A stretch of 39,251 bases of DNA from DASXTB01 sp036505615 (GTDB lineage: Bacteria > Acidobacteriota > UBA6911 > JACQSX01). Position numbers and translations under genes: made by a program. The stretch covers positions 1-39,251 of the forward strand of contig DASXTB010000003.1 of assembly GCA_036505615.1 (NCBI GenBank). The letters are read 5' to 3'. The notes under the pieces are model-generated. The model made no database searches. It was not told the DNA's origin and was given only the letters and a program-made list of their open reading frames with translations. Positions 24,770 to 33,800 of this stretch are shown here, one piece after another; within the stretch, counting starts at the first letter, position 1; every line of letters starts with the position of its first letter.

Positions 24770-26926
24770 CTACAGGGCGGCAAGAGTACCAACGACCTCG
24801 TCGGCAACGAAGACAAATGCGTCAGCTTCCAAGGCGGTCTCGCCGGCAGCCGCAGCGGCGCCAACCAACACGTCGGCAGTTCCCGCCGCGAGCGCACCCT
24901 CCCCACCGGCCGTTGCGGCGCCCGCGACCGCGGCCACGCCGACCTCGGGCTGCAGTATCAGGCATGTGATAACCACGACGGCCGCGAGTGCAGCAATGGT
25001 GGTGAGGCTCAGCCCTGACTCGGCCTGCGCCGGCGGGGCGGTTGTGCCGGGAACCGCGGGAGCGACGGGAGCGATAGGCTTGGGCGGCAACGGTGGTGGT
25101 GCCCCCTGTTGTGGCTGGGCCCCGGGCGCCGGCGCCGGCGTGTTCGGCTCTTTGGGGACGGGGGTACCGTCTCGACGCGCCTTCCAGACGAGGAACTCTT
25201 GGCGTGGCGCCACGACCGCCGCCTCCAGCTCCGCAAGCGCCTTGGACGCCTCCTCTACGTTGGCGGCTCCGGCACCCTTGCCCGCGGCAGCGCGCGCAGC
25301 ATCCCAGATAGAAAGGCTCGGCATCCCGGTCCAGATGGCGGCAGCCGCAGCACCGAGGAACACCGGACCACCAAAGATCGCACCCATCACGATCGTCTTC
25401 ACGTAGTAAGCGTGCGCCAAGGAGTGCTCGCCGTAGAGCTGATCGACCTCGTGTTGCAGATGGAACGCCCGCGAGCGCAGGATGGACAACGCCATTGCCG
25501 GCTTTGCGAGTCGCGTTGCGCCGGCGCGGTCACGGATCTTCACCCGTTCCTCCTCTACCGGCTTTCGCTTCGACTTTTTCTTGATGCAATCGCTGTCGAA
25601 GAACTCCTTCTTCGCCTTCAGTACGGCGCGCGTAACGTGCTTGTCGCCGGGCTGAACCAGCTTCGCTCCCTCGAAATACGTGCGGCTACTCTCGTCACAG
25701 AAATAGCCGTAGACCCCGTCTCTGCGCGTCGACTTCAGCTTCTGCGGCTCGGGCAGAGCCACTCCCGGGTTTGGGAAGATCTGCTCTTTAGGCACTGGGG
25801 CGGCCAGCCGACGAACGGTCTTCCCCTGGAACTTCGGGTCCTTCGTCTTTTCGAGTATTCGTTGGTAGTACACGAGATCTTCTTCGCCACGCGCAAAGCC
25901 GTCCTCATGGCCGGGCTTGATCTCACCGATCTCGATGCTAGTCTCGTCCCACCGCGCCAAGTCAAGCCGGCCTGCACCGCGACGGCCTGCGCTCACTTTC
26001 ACCTCGTTGTCGACCCCTAAAGCGCCCATTTTCGACTGTATCATCTCATGCGCGATGATCCCTGCTTGAGCGGGCTCGATGCAGAAGCCGCAGCCCGCAC
26101 CCTCGCCTTCGTAAGCGCTTTCGCGTCCTTGTCGCTGAACGAGGCGCCCCGATTGGGGGGCCGCCATGCCTATCGAGGGATATGCCGCGTCTAGCGTCTT
26201 CGACTCCGCGAGTCTTTGGCCATATCCCTGCTGCGCCACGTGCGTCAACTCGTGCGCTAATAATCGTTGCCCTTCAGCGGATTTAGGAGCATATTGACCT
26301 GCCGCGAACGCAATGTTCCGCCCAACGGTAAACGCTCTGGCATCGATTGACTTTGCTGTCTCGGCCGCCGATGGCCCCCCATGCACCCGCACTTGACCGA
26401 AGTCTCGGTTAAAGCGCGGTTCGAAGAAGGCACGGATGGAAGGAGGCAGAGGCTGGCCACCGCCGTGCAGTGCAGCAATCCGCGAGGAAACACCAGCAGA
26501 GGCTGCTGGTGAAGAACCGTACGCGGCTTTCCTTTGAATTTGTTCTTCTCCGCATTTACGGCACGGTTCGCCGACTGCACATGCAGCACAACTACGTTGT
26601 ACGTGAATGGGTTGGGATTCGGACAGTGATAATGTAGATGCCCGTTCCATCGAGACCGGCATGCGCATAACCTGATCGGCCACTCGGTCCGCCTCCTGCT
26701 CGTACGGATCGTCGGGTTGGCTGATGGAAAGCTTGGCTTGTATCAAGCCAGCCTGACACATTCGTTGGACAGCGAGGTTTCCGGCATTCTGTTGAATGTT
26801 GGCGAGTCCAAACCCATCGGATAGAACAGTCGGAGTCGAATGGTCCGCAGTCGAACGAGATCGGGAAGGCGCATCATGCGCCTTATCGGCCTTGTCGATG
26901 GCTTTGGCTTGGACGTTCATATGCAA
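24770..26926 (-). CDS. DUF4157 cargo protein with PD-(D/E)XK-like and hydrophobic C-terminal parts
   Basis: 718 residues from a TTG at 26926, whose GGGAG lies nine bases upstream inside the ATPase stop region; an ATG two codons later (26920) is the alternative. Order: KLSISQPDDPYEQEADRVAD; CAAC...CRKC knuckle; DUF4157 with HELTH at 225-229; a region ~275-400 with GRLDLARWDETSIEIGEIKPG, where Asp322, Glu335 and Lys337 fit the D...ExK core of the PD-(D/E)XK nuclease fold; a coiled or helical part; a Pro-rich stretch ~590-630; and an Ala/Gly-rich, hydrophobic end with two possible membrane helices. The payload could be a nuclease, a membrane-active region, or both. First cargo gene after the ATPase and translationally close to it. 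Confidence 0.82.
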   Translation of the reverse strand: MHMNVQAKAIDKADKAHDAPSRSRSTADHSTPTVLSDGFGLANIQQNAGNLAVQRMCQAGLIQAKLSISQPDDPYEQEADRVADQVMRMPVSMERASTLSLSESQPIHVQRSCAACAVGEPCRKCGEEQIQRKAAYGSSPAASAGVSSRIAALHGGGQPLPPSIRAFFEPRFNRDFGQVRVHGGPSAAETAKSIDARAFTVGRNIAFAAGQYAPKSAEGQRLLAHELTHVAQQGYGQRLAESKTLDAAYPSIGMAAPQSGRLVQRQGRESAYEGEGAGCGFCIEPAQAGIIAHEMIQSKMGALGVDNEVKVSAGRRGAGRLDLARWDETSIEIGEIKPGHEDGFARGEEDLVYYQRILEKTKDPKFQGKTVRRLAAPVPKEQIFPNPGVALPEPQKLKSTRRDGVYGYFCDESSRTYFEGAKLVQPGDKHVTRAVLKAKKEFFDSDCIKKKSKRKPVEEERVKIRDRAGATRLAKPAMALSILRSRAFHLQHEVDQLYGEHSLAHAYYVKTIVMGAIFGGPVFLGAAAAAIWTGMPSLSIWDAARAAAGKGAGAANVEEASKALAELEAAVVAPRQEFLVWKARRDGTPVPKEPNTPAPAPGAQPQQGAPPPLPPKPIAPVAPAVPGTTAPPAQAESGLSLTTIAALAAVVVITCLILQPEVGVAAVAGAATAGGEGALAAGTADVLVGAAAAAGETALEADAFVFVADEVVGTLAAL

Positions 26927-26930
26927 ATCT

Positions 26931-29087
26931 TTAATCTCCCTGCGAGATTAGTTCGTGATACTGCTTGAAATCAATGGGCGAAGCGATTTTCCCCTGCTTC
27001 GTCATTTGCCGCGCCATTGCTTTGACGAGCTGCTTCATCGTAATGACCCGGCCGTCTTGCGCGGCCAGAAAAGCGGCGTCGAGAGCGACGTTTCTAATGT
27101 CGCCGCCGGCGAGGGAGAACTGCTGGGCGAGGAATGGGAAGTCAATGTCTTTGCCCAGTGGCACCTCGGGCGGGAACATGCCGCGCCATAGTCTTTCGCG
27201 ATGGCTCTCGTCGGGAAGGGGGAACTCCACGACGTAGTGCATGCGCCGTGAGAAAGCTTCGTCGATGTTCTTGCTCAAGTTGCTGGCGAGGATCACCACG
27301 CCTTCGTAGTCTTCGACTTTCTGAAGCAGGTACGCGACTTCGATGTTCGCATACCGGTCATGCGCGTCCTTGGTCTCCGAACGCTTGCCGAAGAGCGCGT
27401 CGGCTTCGTCGAAAAAAAGAATCGCGTTGCTGCAGTTCGCCGCCCGAAAGATCCGATCGAGATTCTTTTCCGTCTCGCCGATGTATTTGCTTACGACGGC
27501 GGAAAGGTCGATCTTATAGAGATCAAGCCCGAGTTCGCGCGCCATAACCCCGGCCGTCATCGTCTTCCCGGTTCCCGAGGCCCCGGCGAAGAGCGCTTTG
27601 AGTCCTTTGCCATAGGCAATGCGCCGCTCGAACCCCCACTCTCCGTAAACAATGTGCCGGTGCTTGATCGCGGCAGTGATCTCTTTTACTCGTCGCAACG
27701 TGGCGGCCGGAAGAATCACGTCCTGCCAGACGTGAATCGTCTTCACCTTCACCGCTAGATTCCCGAGGCTCTGATCGGATTGCGCGCGCGCTGCCTCGAA
27801 CAGCGCGGCCACACCAAGTGAAGTCGCTGATTGCGCGTCTTCTAACGCTGCTGTGTCAACGGCAGCCACCACCGCGGAAGTAATCTGGCTTCCGGTGAGC
27901 GCAAAGCGGTCCGAGAGGGCCTCGAGGTCATGCCTGGCCAAATTTGCGTGGAACGGTGCGAGTGCCAGCTCCCAAGCTTGCAAGCGCGTGGCGTAATCGG
28001 GATCTGCGAAGCGGAAACAGATCGTGCGCTGACCGGCAAACAGTTCGCGCCAGTTCACACCGGGTTCGCAAGCAACAAAGATAGGTCCTTTCGCGGCACT
28101 CAGCGCTTTGATCAATCGGCAACTGTCCGGTAACAACCTGGACTCCTTATCGAACAACGCTTCGGTTCGAGTGAGATACAAGCCGGCCCCCTGTAAGCGC
28201 CGCTGTAGTAAGATCATGCGTGCCAGTTGGTCGATACTCTCGCCTGAAGCGCGGAGTGCCTCGAGATCGACGCGCAGCAGCGAAAGGCTGAGTTCATGGC
28301 AAACGGCCTCGGCCGCCTGGCTCCGACCTGTCTCGTCACGCCCGCTGAGAACCAGGATTGGCCCGACCGATGATGACCTAGCGAAGAGATCAGGAAGACG
28401 GCGCAAGGCTCTTTGCTGCTCACGAGAGATTGGCAGCCGTTCCCACTCAAGGCCACCCACCCGCTCTTCAACGAAGGGAGCTAGACGCGGTTCGAGGCAA
28501 GAAATACCTGAAAGATACTGAGAAAGTATCGGCGCCAATGTAAATCCCGTCGCCAGCCACGACCGCCCTTCCGTTGTTGAGGCGACCGGTCGCAGCAGTC
28601 CGTTGCTGAACAACGTTCCTTCCGGCAACAGGTAGCGGCGCCCTTCCGACCGCTTTTCGGCTGTCGTGGAGCAAACACGCAAGGCTAAATCGAACGTTGG
28701 CCATTTGCGCGTGATGTCGTTATTCAAGTATGCAAAAAGCGTTTCGTACTTGAGATCGATTTCCGGCGCGACCGCCAGGAGCAGGATGTCCTGTTCGATC
28801 GGCGAGAGAGAAAATTCCGCCACAAGCTTGCGCCAGGGAGAATCGTCGTTGTCTACATCGGCTGCATGCAGGTCTGCGGCCCGCTGCGTCAATTCTTCGG
28901 CCGCCGAAGTTGCACCTTCGTAATTGACCGACCGGTTGATGAGCTGATTTACCTGCTCGTCGCTAATATAGAGGCCGCGAAACTCGTCGAGAGATAACTG
29001 ATAGGTCGCCCGCAGCCGCAGGACCTCCCGGTGCAGCAACAGGTCGAGCCGCTGCAACTCTACCGATAGGTACTGACGCGCATCCAT
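26931..29087 (-). CDS. eCIS AAA+ ATPase (Afp15-like)
   Basis: 718 residues, ATG at 29087 with AGGAGG 11 bases upstream, inside the end of the previous gene. The N-terminal ~450 residues hold a helical region and a degenerate ATPase-like fold (LVLSGRDETGRSQA at ~246-258, a broken Walker A). The C-terminal domain is an active-looking AAA+ module: Walker A GASGTGKT at 502-509, Walker B ILFFDEAD at 556-563, an arginine-finger-like FSRRMHYVV, and sensor-2 region FSLAGGDIRNVAL. Such ATPases are the core accessory of extracellular contractile injection systems (Afp15/Pvc15), acting in the producing cell in assembly or cargo handling. It sits directly before the cargo genes as in known loci, and its 3' part is duplicated at 23782-24554. 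Confidence 0.9.
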   Translation of the reverse strand: MDARQYLSVELQRLDLLLHREVLRLRATYQLSLDEFRGLYISDEQVNQLINRSVNYEGATSAAEELTQRAADLHAADVDNDDSPWRKLVAEFSLSPIEQDILLLAVAPEIDLKYETLFAYLNNDITRKWPTFDLALRVCSTTAEKRSEGRRYLLPEGTLFSNGLLRPVASTTEGRSWLATGFTLAPILSQYLSGISCLEPRLAPFVEERVGGLEWERLPISREQQRALRRLPDLFARSSSVGPILVLSGRDETGRSQAAEAVCHELSLSLLRVDLEALRASGESIDQLARMILLQRRLQGAGLYLTRTEALFDKESRLLPDSCRLIKALSAAKGPIFVACEPGVNWRELFAGQRTICFRFADPDYATRLQAWELALAPFHANLARHDLEALSDRFALTGSQITSAVVAAVDTAALEDAQSATSLGVAALFEAARAQSDQSLGNLAVKVKTIHVWQDVILPAATLRRVKEITAAIKHRHIVYGEWGFERRIAYGKGLKALFAGASGTGKTMTAGVMARELGLDLYKIDLSAVVSKYIGETEKNLDRIFRAANCSNAILFFDEADALFGKRSETKDAHDRYANIEVAYLLQKVEDYEGVVILASNLSKNIDEAFSRRMHYVVEFPLPDESHRERLWRGMFPPEVPLGKDIDFPFLAQQFSLAGGDIRNVALDAAFLAAQDGRVITMKQLVKAMARQMTKQGKIASPIDFKQYHELISQGD

Positions 29088-29093
29088 CGCGCT

Positions 29094-30890
29094 TCACGCC
29101 TCCTGAAAAAGCGCCAGTGGGCGCTCGTCGAGCCAGCTCAACCGGTACGTCTGCCGCGTCATGCCGTTCATGCTCAGGATCAGGTGGAGGGGCGGCCGGC
29201 CGATCCTCACCACGCGGCGCTCAGGCTCCTCTTCGATACTGCCGGAGAAGTTTAGGAAGTTACTGAAAAGGTAAGGCAAGTTCGATCCGGCAAACCCTGG
29301 CAGGCGCCACGCAAATGAACGCATCACACCGTGCGCGGCAATGCTCAGCGTCAGATCGAGCGAACGGGCGAGTCCAAATGATCCTGGCAATGAAAGATAC
29401 GAGAGATCATCCGGGAGCTTATCCAGACGAGCGAGAATCTGGGCGATCTGCGGATACTCTTCCCCCACGATCCTTGCGCCAGCCTCGAGCAGGGTCATCA
29501 GTTTTTGATCCGGCAGCGCGGAGCGCAGCAATTCGACAAAGACTGGATCGCTAAGGAGGATGGTTTCTTTCCGGTCGTCTTGCGAGAGCCAGCTCTGCAA
29601 GGCTTTGTGCATGGGCTCCGGTCTCCGCGACTGAAAACCGCGCGCGAACAACCAGATCCCCCGCTCGCCGTCAAGTAAAACGGCAACCGGCTCACCGCAC
29701 CCGGTAACGCGCGCCAGGATTTGTCGCTCGCGAGTTACCGAACCTCTCGTATGATGCCAACTTGCTAACGTCTCCAGAAAAGCATTCTGGTTCGCCGCCG
29801 AGATTCCCTTGTGCCACCTGGTCAGGACTATCGGGGAGATCGAAGGCGGTATCTTCATGAGATCGCGCAGCAGAGGGTCGTAAAACACACGGTGAGCGCG
29901 CGCTTGCCCGCAACACTTAACAAGCAAGATAAACCGTACCAGCGCGACAGAGGCAGCTTCCTCCAGATCGGGCCAACCTTCCGTGGCTTCCGCGAGCGGC
30001 AGCTCATCCAAAACCGGCAACAAGAAAAATGTGCCCCCGAAAACCGTATCCCGAGGGCCAGCCGGCAAATCGTCCGGCTCTACAGCGTGATGGCTTATGC
30101 GTGAAGGCGGAACGCGCGCTACCGTCAGAACTGCCGTCTTCAGATGGGGACCGCCAACGTCCGTCCTGTCACGGCTCGCCTCGAGATAAAGACGCAGCGC
30201 GTTGCGCGCTTCGTCCGCGTCGTCATACGGATCCCATTCCGCTGCTTCCCACGCGGTTCGCGCTGCCTGGAGAGATCGCAATTCCTCTCCCGCAGGGCCG
30301 GCTGCGGCAAAGCTGTCCAAAATCCTGCGCGCATCCTGAGCCGTCAACGCCCGCAGCACCTTTCCCAGTTCATCGAGAGGAAGTTGATGTAGTGCCGCCA
30401 GGCCGATGGCCGGCTGCTCGCAAATAGCGGTTCGCAGCACAACCGACGTCTGAAGCGGACGCAAACCCGCGAACGATTCGTAGTACCATCTGTTCCAGGC
30501 GTAACCTTGCGCCGCCTCAACCAGGAAGCGAGCTACATAGGCGGCGCGGTTGGGAAACCACCGGACGTTCTCGCCATCGGCGCCGTCTTGCAAAATTCTG
30601 TGAAGCGTCAGGGCGACCTGCTGCGCCCACGCGCGCGTTAACGATTCCCGCTCCCAGGCCGCATTGACATCCAACTCAATCTCCAGGCGACGAATCAGCC
30701 AGACGCTGGTGTCAGCATCCGAAAACGAGCGTGAAAGAATCGACGAGAGAGTATGCGTAAGGCTGTGAGTCACCGCCTCATCCAGCCGCGCTCTGAGGCG
30801 CTCCGGCGCTGGATGATCACGTGAGACGAGGTACCGGACGTGAAAGTGGCGGATCTGCAACCGGCTAAGTTCGGGGATGGCTTCGTCCAT
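29094..30890 (-). CDS. Contractile injection system tape-measure-like protein (Afp14 slot)
   Basis: About 598 residues from an ATG at 30890; a GTG three codons upstream is also possible. The N-terminus LSRLQIRHFHVRYLVS ... LRARLDEAVTHSLTHTLSSIL, then VWLIRRLEIELDVNA and a helical region with LDALHQLPLDELGKVLRAL-like units, resembles the contractile-injection-system tape-measure family (CIS_TMP). The middle is long and alpha-helical. The C-terminus (LGTPPLHLILSMNGMTRQTYRLSWLDERPLALFQ) is beta-rich. Tape measures set tube length during assembly; this one is short for that role if all of it is helical. The placement between fiber and ATPase genes, with overlapping translation signals, supports the call more than sequence alone does. 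Confidence 0.6.
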   Translation of the reverse strand: MDEAIPELSRLQIRHFHVRYLVSRDHPAPERLRARLDEAVTHSLTHTLSSILSRSFSDADTSVWLIRRLEIELDVNAAWERESLTRAWAQQVALTLHRILQDGADGENVRWFPNRAAYVARFLVEAAQGYAWNRWYYESFAGLRPLQTSVVLRTAICEQPAIGLAALHQLPLDELGKVLRALTAQDARRILDSFAAAGPAGEELRSLQAARTAWEAAEWDPYDDADEARNALRLYLEASRDRTDVGGPHLKTAVLTVARVPPSRISHHAVEPDDLPAGPRDTVFGGTFFLLPVLDELPLAEATEGWPDLEEAASVALVRFILLVKCCGQARAHRVFYDPLLRDLMKIPPSISPIVLTRWHKGISAANQNAFLETLASWHHTRGSVTRERQILARVTGCGEPVAVLLDGERGIWLFARGFQSRRPEPMHKALQSWLSQDDRKETILLSDPVFVELLRSALPDQKLMTLLEAGARIVGEEYPQIAQILARLDKLPDDLSYLSLPGSFGLARSLDLTLSIAAHGVMRSFAWRLPGFAGSNLPYLFSNFLNFSGSIEEEPERRVVRIGRPPLHLILSMNGMTRQTYRLSWLDERPLALFQEA

Positions 30891-30902
30891 CGAATCCACC
30901 TG

Positions 30903-32414
30903 TTAGTCCTTCTTAGCGAGATTTATCGGCTTCTTGTGGCCCTTGGTTTGTTTTTTGCGGCGAGGGGTTTTCTTCGGCTGCCGCTCCATCTTGGCGAGGC
31001 GTGTTTTCAGGCTCCGAATTTCCGACTGAAGCTCTCGTATCGCTTCAATGGCCAGAGCCTCAAACCCGCGGATCGTCGTCTCCTTATAACCACCAGGGCC
31101 GGTGCTGACCCACTCAGGAAAAATCTTTTCTACCTCCTGGGCAACCAATCCTATTTGAGGGCCGGTCAGGTTCCCCATGGTTTCCGGCTCCTTCCATTCA
31201 AAATGGACGCCACGAAGTTTGAGGAGCCGGGTTAGAGCGTCCGTGAGCGGCTCAATTTTCTCCTTCAGTCTCACATCCGAAGAGTTTGTCCAGCTGCCGC
31301 CACCAGGCTTGCGCGCCGTTCCGGATACGGTGAGATCGCCGCCGCTTTCGACCATGAATTTTTCATCGATGCTGCCATCGGCTTTCAGCCGCCCAATCAC
31401 AAAGCGATTTTTCGTCTGGCTGTCAGGTCCAAGAACAACCTGCAGCGCATGTGCGCCAATCCCTGGAATTTCGGCGCGCTGGCATCTAATTGGAACGAGG
31501 AGGTCTAGCCCGTCCGGCCGGCGAAAATCGAGCTTGCTACCGAACAGTTTTGCGTCACCCTCAATGCGTAGGCTCCCTTCGACCCAGACGAGATCGTCGG
31601 ACGGTACCGGTGAATAATCCTTTCGCCGGTCACGCAGCCGGAGAACACCATCGGCTGCCTGCACGGACTCGGCCACTACGCCGATATACCGGCGCATACG
31701 GCGGCTGTCCGCCAGGTCCTGGGGGATTCGCTGTACGAAATTACCCGGTTGATTGGGATTAACGTTCGGCTTCCAACGAACAACCCCTAACGGGATCAGC
31801 CAGCGAGTTTGTTCGCCTTCATCGGGAAACTCTTGATAGGGAATCGACTCGTCGAATATAGCTACGGGCGGCGTCTGCGGATCGAGCTTTTGCTGCGCGT
31901 CCTGAGCATCGACCAGGTTCCCCGCGACGGAAATGCGCGAGTGACGATCGCCATGACCGGGGCGCTCTCCTATCTCCAACCGAAAAGTCTCCTGCACTCG
32001 CGAGCGCTGATCTTCCGCACCACAAACGCCAAATCCCGGCCGCGCGGGTTGCGTGGCCGATTCATGATAGCGCAGCCATACCTTAATCAAGCGTCCCGCC
32101 GGTATGCCGTTGTCGGTGCCGGGTGTAAAAACGTAGGACCCAAAATAATCTGCCGGTATCTTGTAGGGCACCAGCACAAGTATGAGCCTGCCGAACCCGT
32201 CCCAGGCACATCCCGGCATGACATATACGTCGACTGCTCCGCCGGGGAGCACCGTTTCTTTGAGTTGCAATCCGGCTGCGATGCCCCAGGTGTGCGCCCC
32301 CAGCGCGTGACGGGCGTTTTGAAGTCGGCCGTAATCTACGGCGGCGGTCAGATCTGCCGCGCCGAGGTATTGTTCTTCGTAGAATTTCGGTCGCTGGTTT
32401 TGATTCGCGGGCAT
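30903..32414 (-). CDS. Tail fiber protein with S74 intramolecular chaperone (Afp13 slot)
   Basis: 503 residues, ATG at 32414 after GGAG. An N-terminal ~100-residue module (KFYEEQYLGAADLTAAVDY, HTWGIAAGLQLKE, VYVMPGCAWDGFGR) is shared with the two genes upstream. The centre is a mixed region with a Pro-rich hinge and beta-rich fiber-like sequence (FVIGRLKADGSIDEKFMVESGGDLTVSG). Residues ~378-475 form a peptidase S74 domain: SDVRLKEKIEPL with the cleavage Ser, GPQIGLVAQEVEKIFPEWV, and a C-terminal coiled coil, followed by a Lys-rich tail. S74 domains trimerise fiber proteins and then cut themselves off. This fiber probably carries the host-recognition function of the particle. Confidence 0.85.
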   Translation of the reverse strand: MPANQNQRPKFYEEQYLGAADLTAAVDYGRLQNARHALGAHTWGIAAGLQLKETVLPGGAVDVYVMPGCAWDGFGRLILVLVPYKIPADYFGSYVFTPGTDNGIPAGRLIKVWLRYHESATQPARPGFGVCGAEDQRSRVQETFRLEIGERPGHGDRHSRISVAGNLVDAQDAQQKLDPQTPPVAIFDESIPYQEFPDEGEQTRWLIPLGVVRWKPNVNPNQPGNFVQRIPQDLADSRRMRRYIGVVAESVQAADGVLRLRDRRKDYSPVPSDDLVWVEGSLRIEGDAKLFGSKLDFRRPDGLDLLVPIRCQRAEIPGIGAHALQVVLGPDSQTKNRFVIGRLKADGSIDEKFMVESGGDLTVSGTARKPGGGSWTNSSDVRLKEKIEPLTDALTRLLKLRGVHFEWKEPETMGNLTGPQIGLVAQEVEKIFPEWVSTGPGGYKETTIRGFEALAIEAIRELQSEIRSLKTRLAKMERQPKKTPRRKKQTKGHKKPINLAKKD

Positions 32415-32432
32415 GGCTTGTCTCCGTCCTTA

Positions 32433-33725
32433 CTAGGTCATGTCTTTGAGAAAATCCTTGAACAGATCCTGAAGTTGCTTGAACACGAACGCTGGAGTAG
32501 GAGCAGGTATACGAAAATTGTCGATGTTCGCCGGGCCCTCCGGGGCTTGTTGAGCTGGCTTCTCGCAACAGAACGCCGCGAGATCGTCCGCCAGTTTAGA
32601 TTTGCGCAGAAACGGTTCGAACCAGTACTCGAAGCTGGGTACCGTCGGGACGATGCGGCGATGTCCCCAGTTGCAGACCCGCACGATGCGGCAGCCCTCC
32701 TTACAGTTCACCGTGATGGTGGCAAGGGCCACGCAGTTGTCCTCAACCGGTTCGGGACAGGGTGGAAGCAACGCCAAGCAAACACATTCTTGCAGCACCT
32801 CTCTAAGCAGAGGGTCGATCGCGGGAAGGGCTACCCAAGGTTGGAGCGTGCTCCGGTATAGATCACAATTTGAGATTCCGTGTCGCTCCAGAAGCAAAAG
32901 CAGATTCTCTCGGAGCGCATTGAGCTGGCTCGGAGGCGAGGCGGCTGGAAGCGCAGTTACAGCCTGTCTCCACTCTGCCAGCTCTTTGAGGCACTCGGTT
33001 ATGCGACCGATCATTTTCCCCAGATCCTGGTTCCCCATATTCTGGCCGCGGGCAGGTTGCGGAGCCTTGCAAAGTTGGAACGTATAGCCCTCGCAGGTAA
33101 TGGTCGGCTCGCATTGCGGAAGCGCTCTCGTTTGCCTGGGGGCGTAGCTGCTCTTCATCGGATAATCGGACTTTTCATGGCAGCCGCAACCACAAGCTGA
33201 CGATCCACCGCAACTGCACCGCGAGCAGCAGGCCGGGCCGCTGCTGCCTCGCAAAGCCGTAATCCCGCGCGACGGCTTCTCGTCGTAACAGATGTACAGC
33301 ACCCACGGTTGGTCTTGATCGCAATCAGGCTCCGGACGAGGCCATGCCGGATCGCACTCCCAGTGTCTATACGTATCTTCGCGGCACCTTCTGAGAAGCT
33401 CGCAAACATCCACGGCTTCGTCGCGGCAGACCGCGATATCGTCGCCACAGGGGCTGAGCGCATAGCCGGTCTTGACCGTGACAAACCCTTCACACGGATG
33501 ACAGGAGACCTCCAGGCCACAGACCACTCCCCAGCCATGCAAATAGCGATTGTGCAATTTGTTCTTTTCCACAATGTAGCGCTCTAACCGGTTGAGGTCT
33601 TCTTCGGTCAACAACTGGCCCGGGAAGAAGCGTGGGCGGCAGAGGCATTCCAGTTCGCCGCAAGCGGGGCATACCGGCTGGCAGGTTTTCACACGCGCCG
33701 GCGAAGTATCTACATGGTATGGCAT
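32433..33725 (-). CDS. Cys-rich eCIS baseplate/fiber-associated protein
   Basis: 430 residues, ATG at 33725 with TAGGAG eight bases upstream. The first ~110 residues repeat the module HLHGWGVVCGLEVSC...GYALSPCGDDIAVCRDE found in both flanking genes. The protein is exceptionally Cys-rich (CPACGELECLC, CCSRCSCGGSSACGCGC), which suggests zinc-binding knobs or disulfides. A helical middle (CLKELAEWRQAVTAL, LNALRENLLLLLERHG) is followed by NCVALATITVNCKEG-type strands that match the parallel segment of the 33801-36275 protein. Its family is not established; location between the S74 fiber and the propeller protein suggests a baseplate or fiber-adaptor role. Confidence 0.7.
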   Translation of the reverse strand: MPYHVDTSPARVKTCQPVCPACGELECLCRPRFFPGQLLTEEDLNRLERYIVEKNKLHNRYLHGWGVVCGLEVSCHPCEGFVTVKTGYALSPCGDDIAVCRDEAVDVCELLRRCREDTYRHWECDPAWPRPEPDCDQDQPWVLYICYDEKPSRGITALRGSSGPACCSRCSCGGSSACGCGCHEKSDYPMKSSYAPRQTRALPQCEPTITCEGYTFQLCKAPQPARGQNMGNQDLGKMIGRITECLKELAEWRQAVTALPAASPPSQLNALRENLLLLLERHGISNCDLYRSTLQPWVALPAIDPLLREVLQECVCLALLPPCPEPVEDNCVALATITVNCKEGCRIVRVCNWGHRRIVPTVPSFEYWFEPFLRKSKLADDLAAFCCEKPAQQAPEGPANIDNFRIPAPTPAFVFKQLQDLFKDFLKDMT

Positions 33726-33800
33726 AATTCGCTCCTAGTCTCGTTTCGTTTCAATCGTTTTACTGTTGCCTCTTCTAACTGCGTGCCTTCCATCGAGCGC

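Noticed and set aside
24660..25406. 248-residue Ala/Pro-rich open frame on the + strand
   Set aside because: Antisense to the Ala/Gly/Pro-rich end of the DUF4157 cargo; no ribosome site and low-complexity composition.
19957..26926. Calling the HExxH motif a protease toxin
   Set aside because: The motif is part of the shared DUF4157 domain in all three proteins, so it is more likely a loading or processing domain than the payload. Catalysis cannot be judged by eye.
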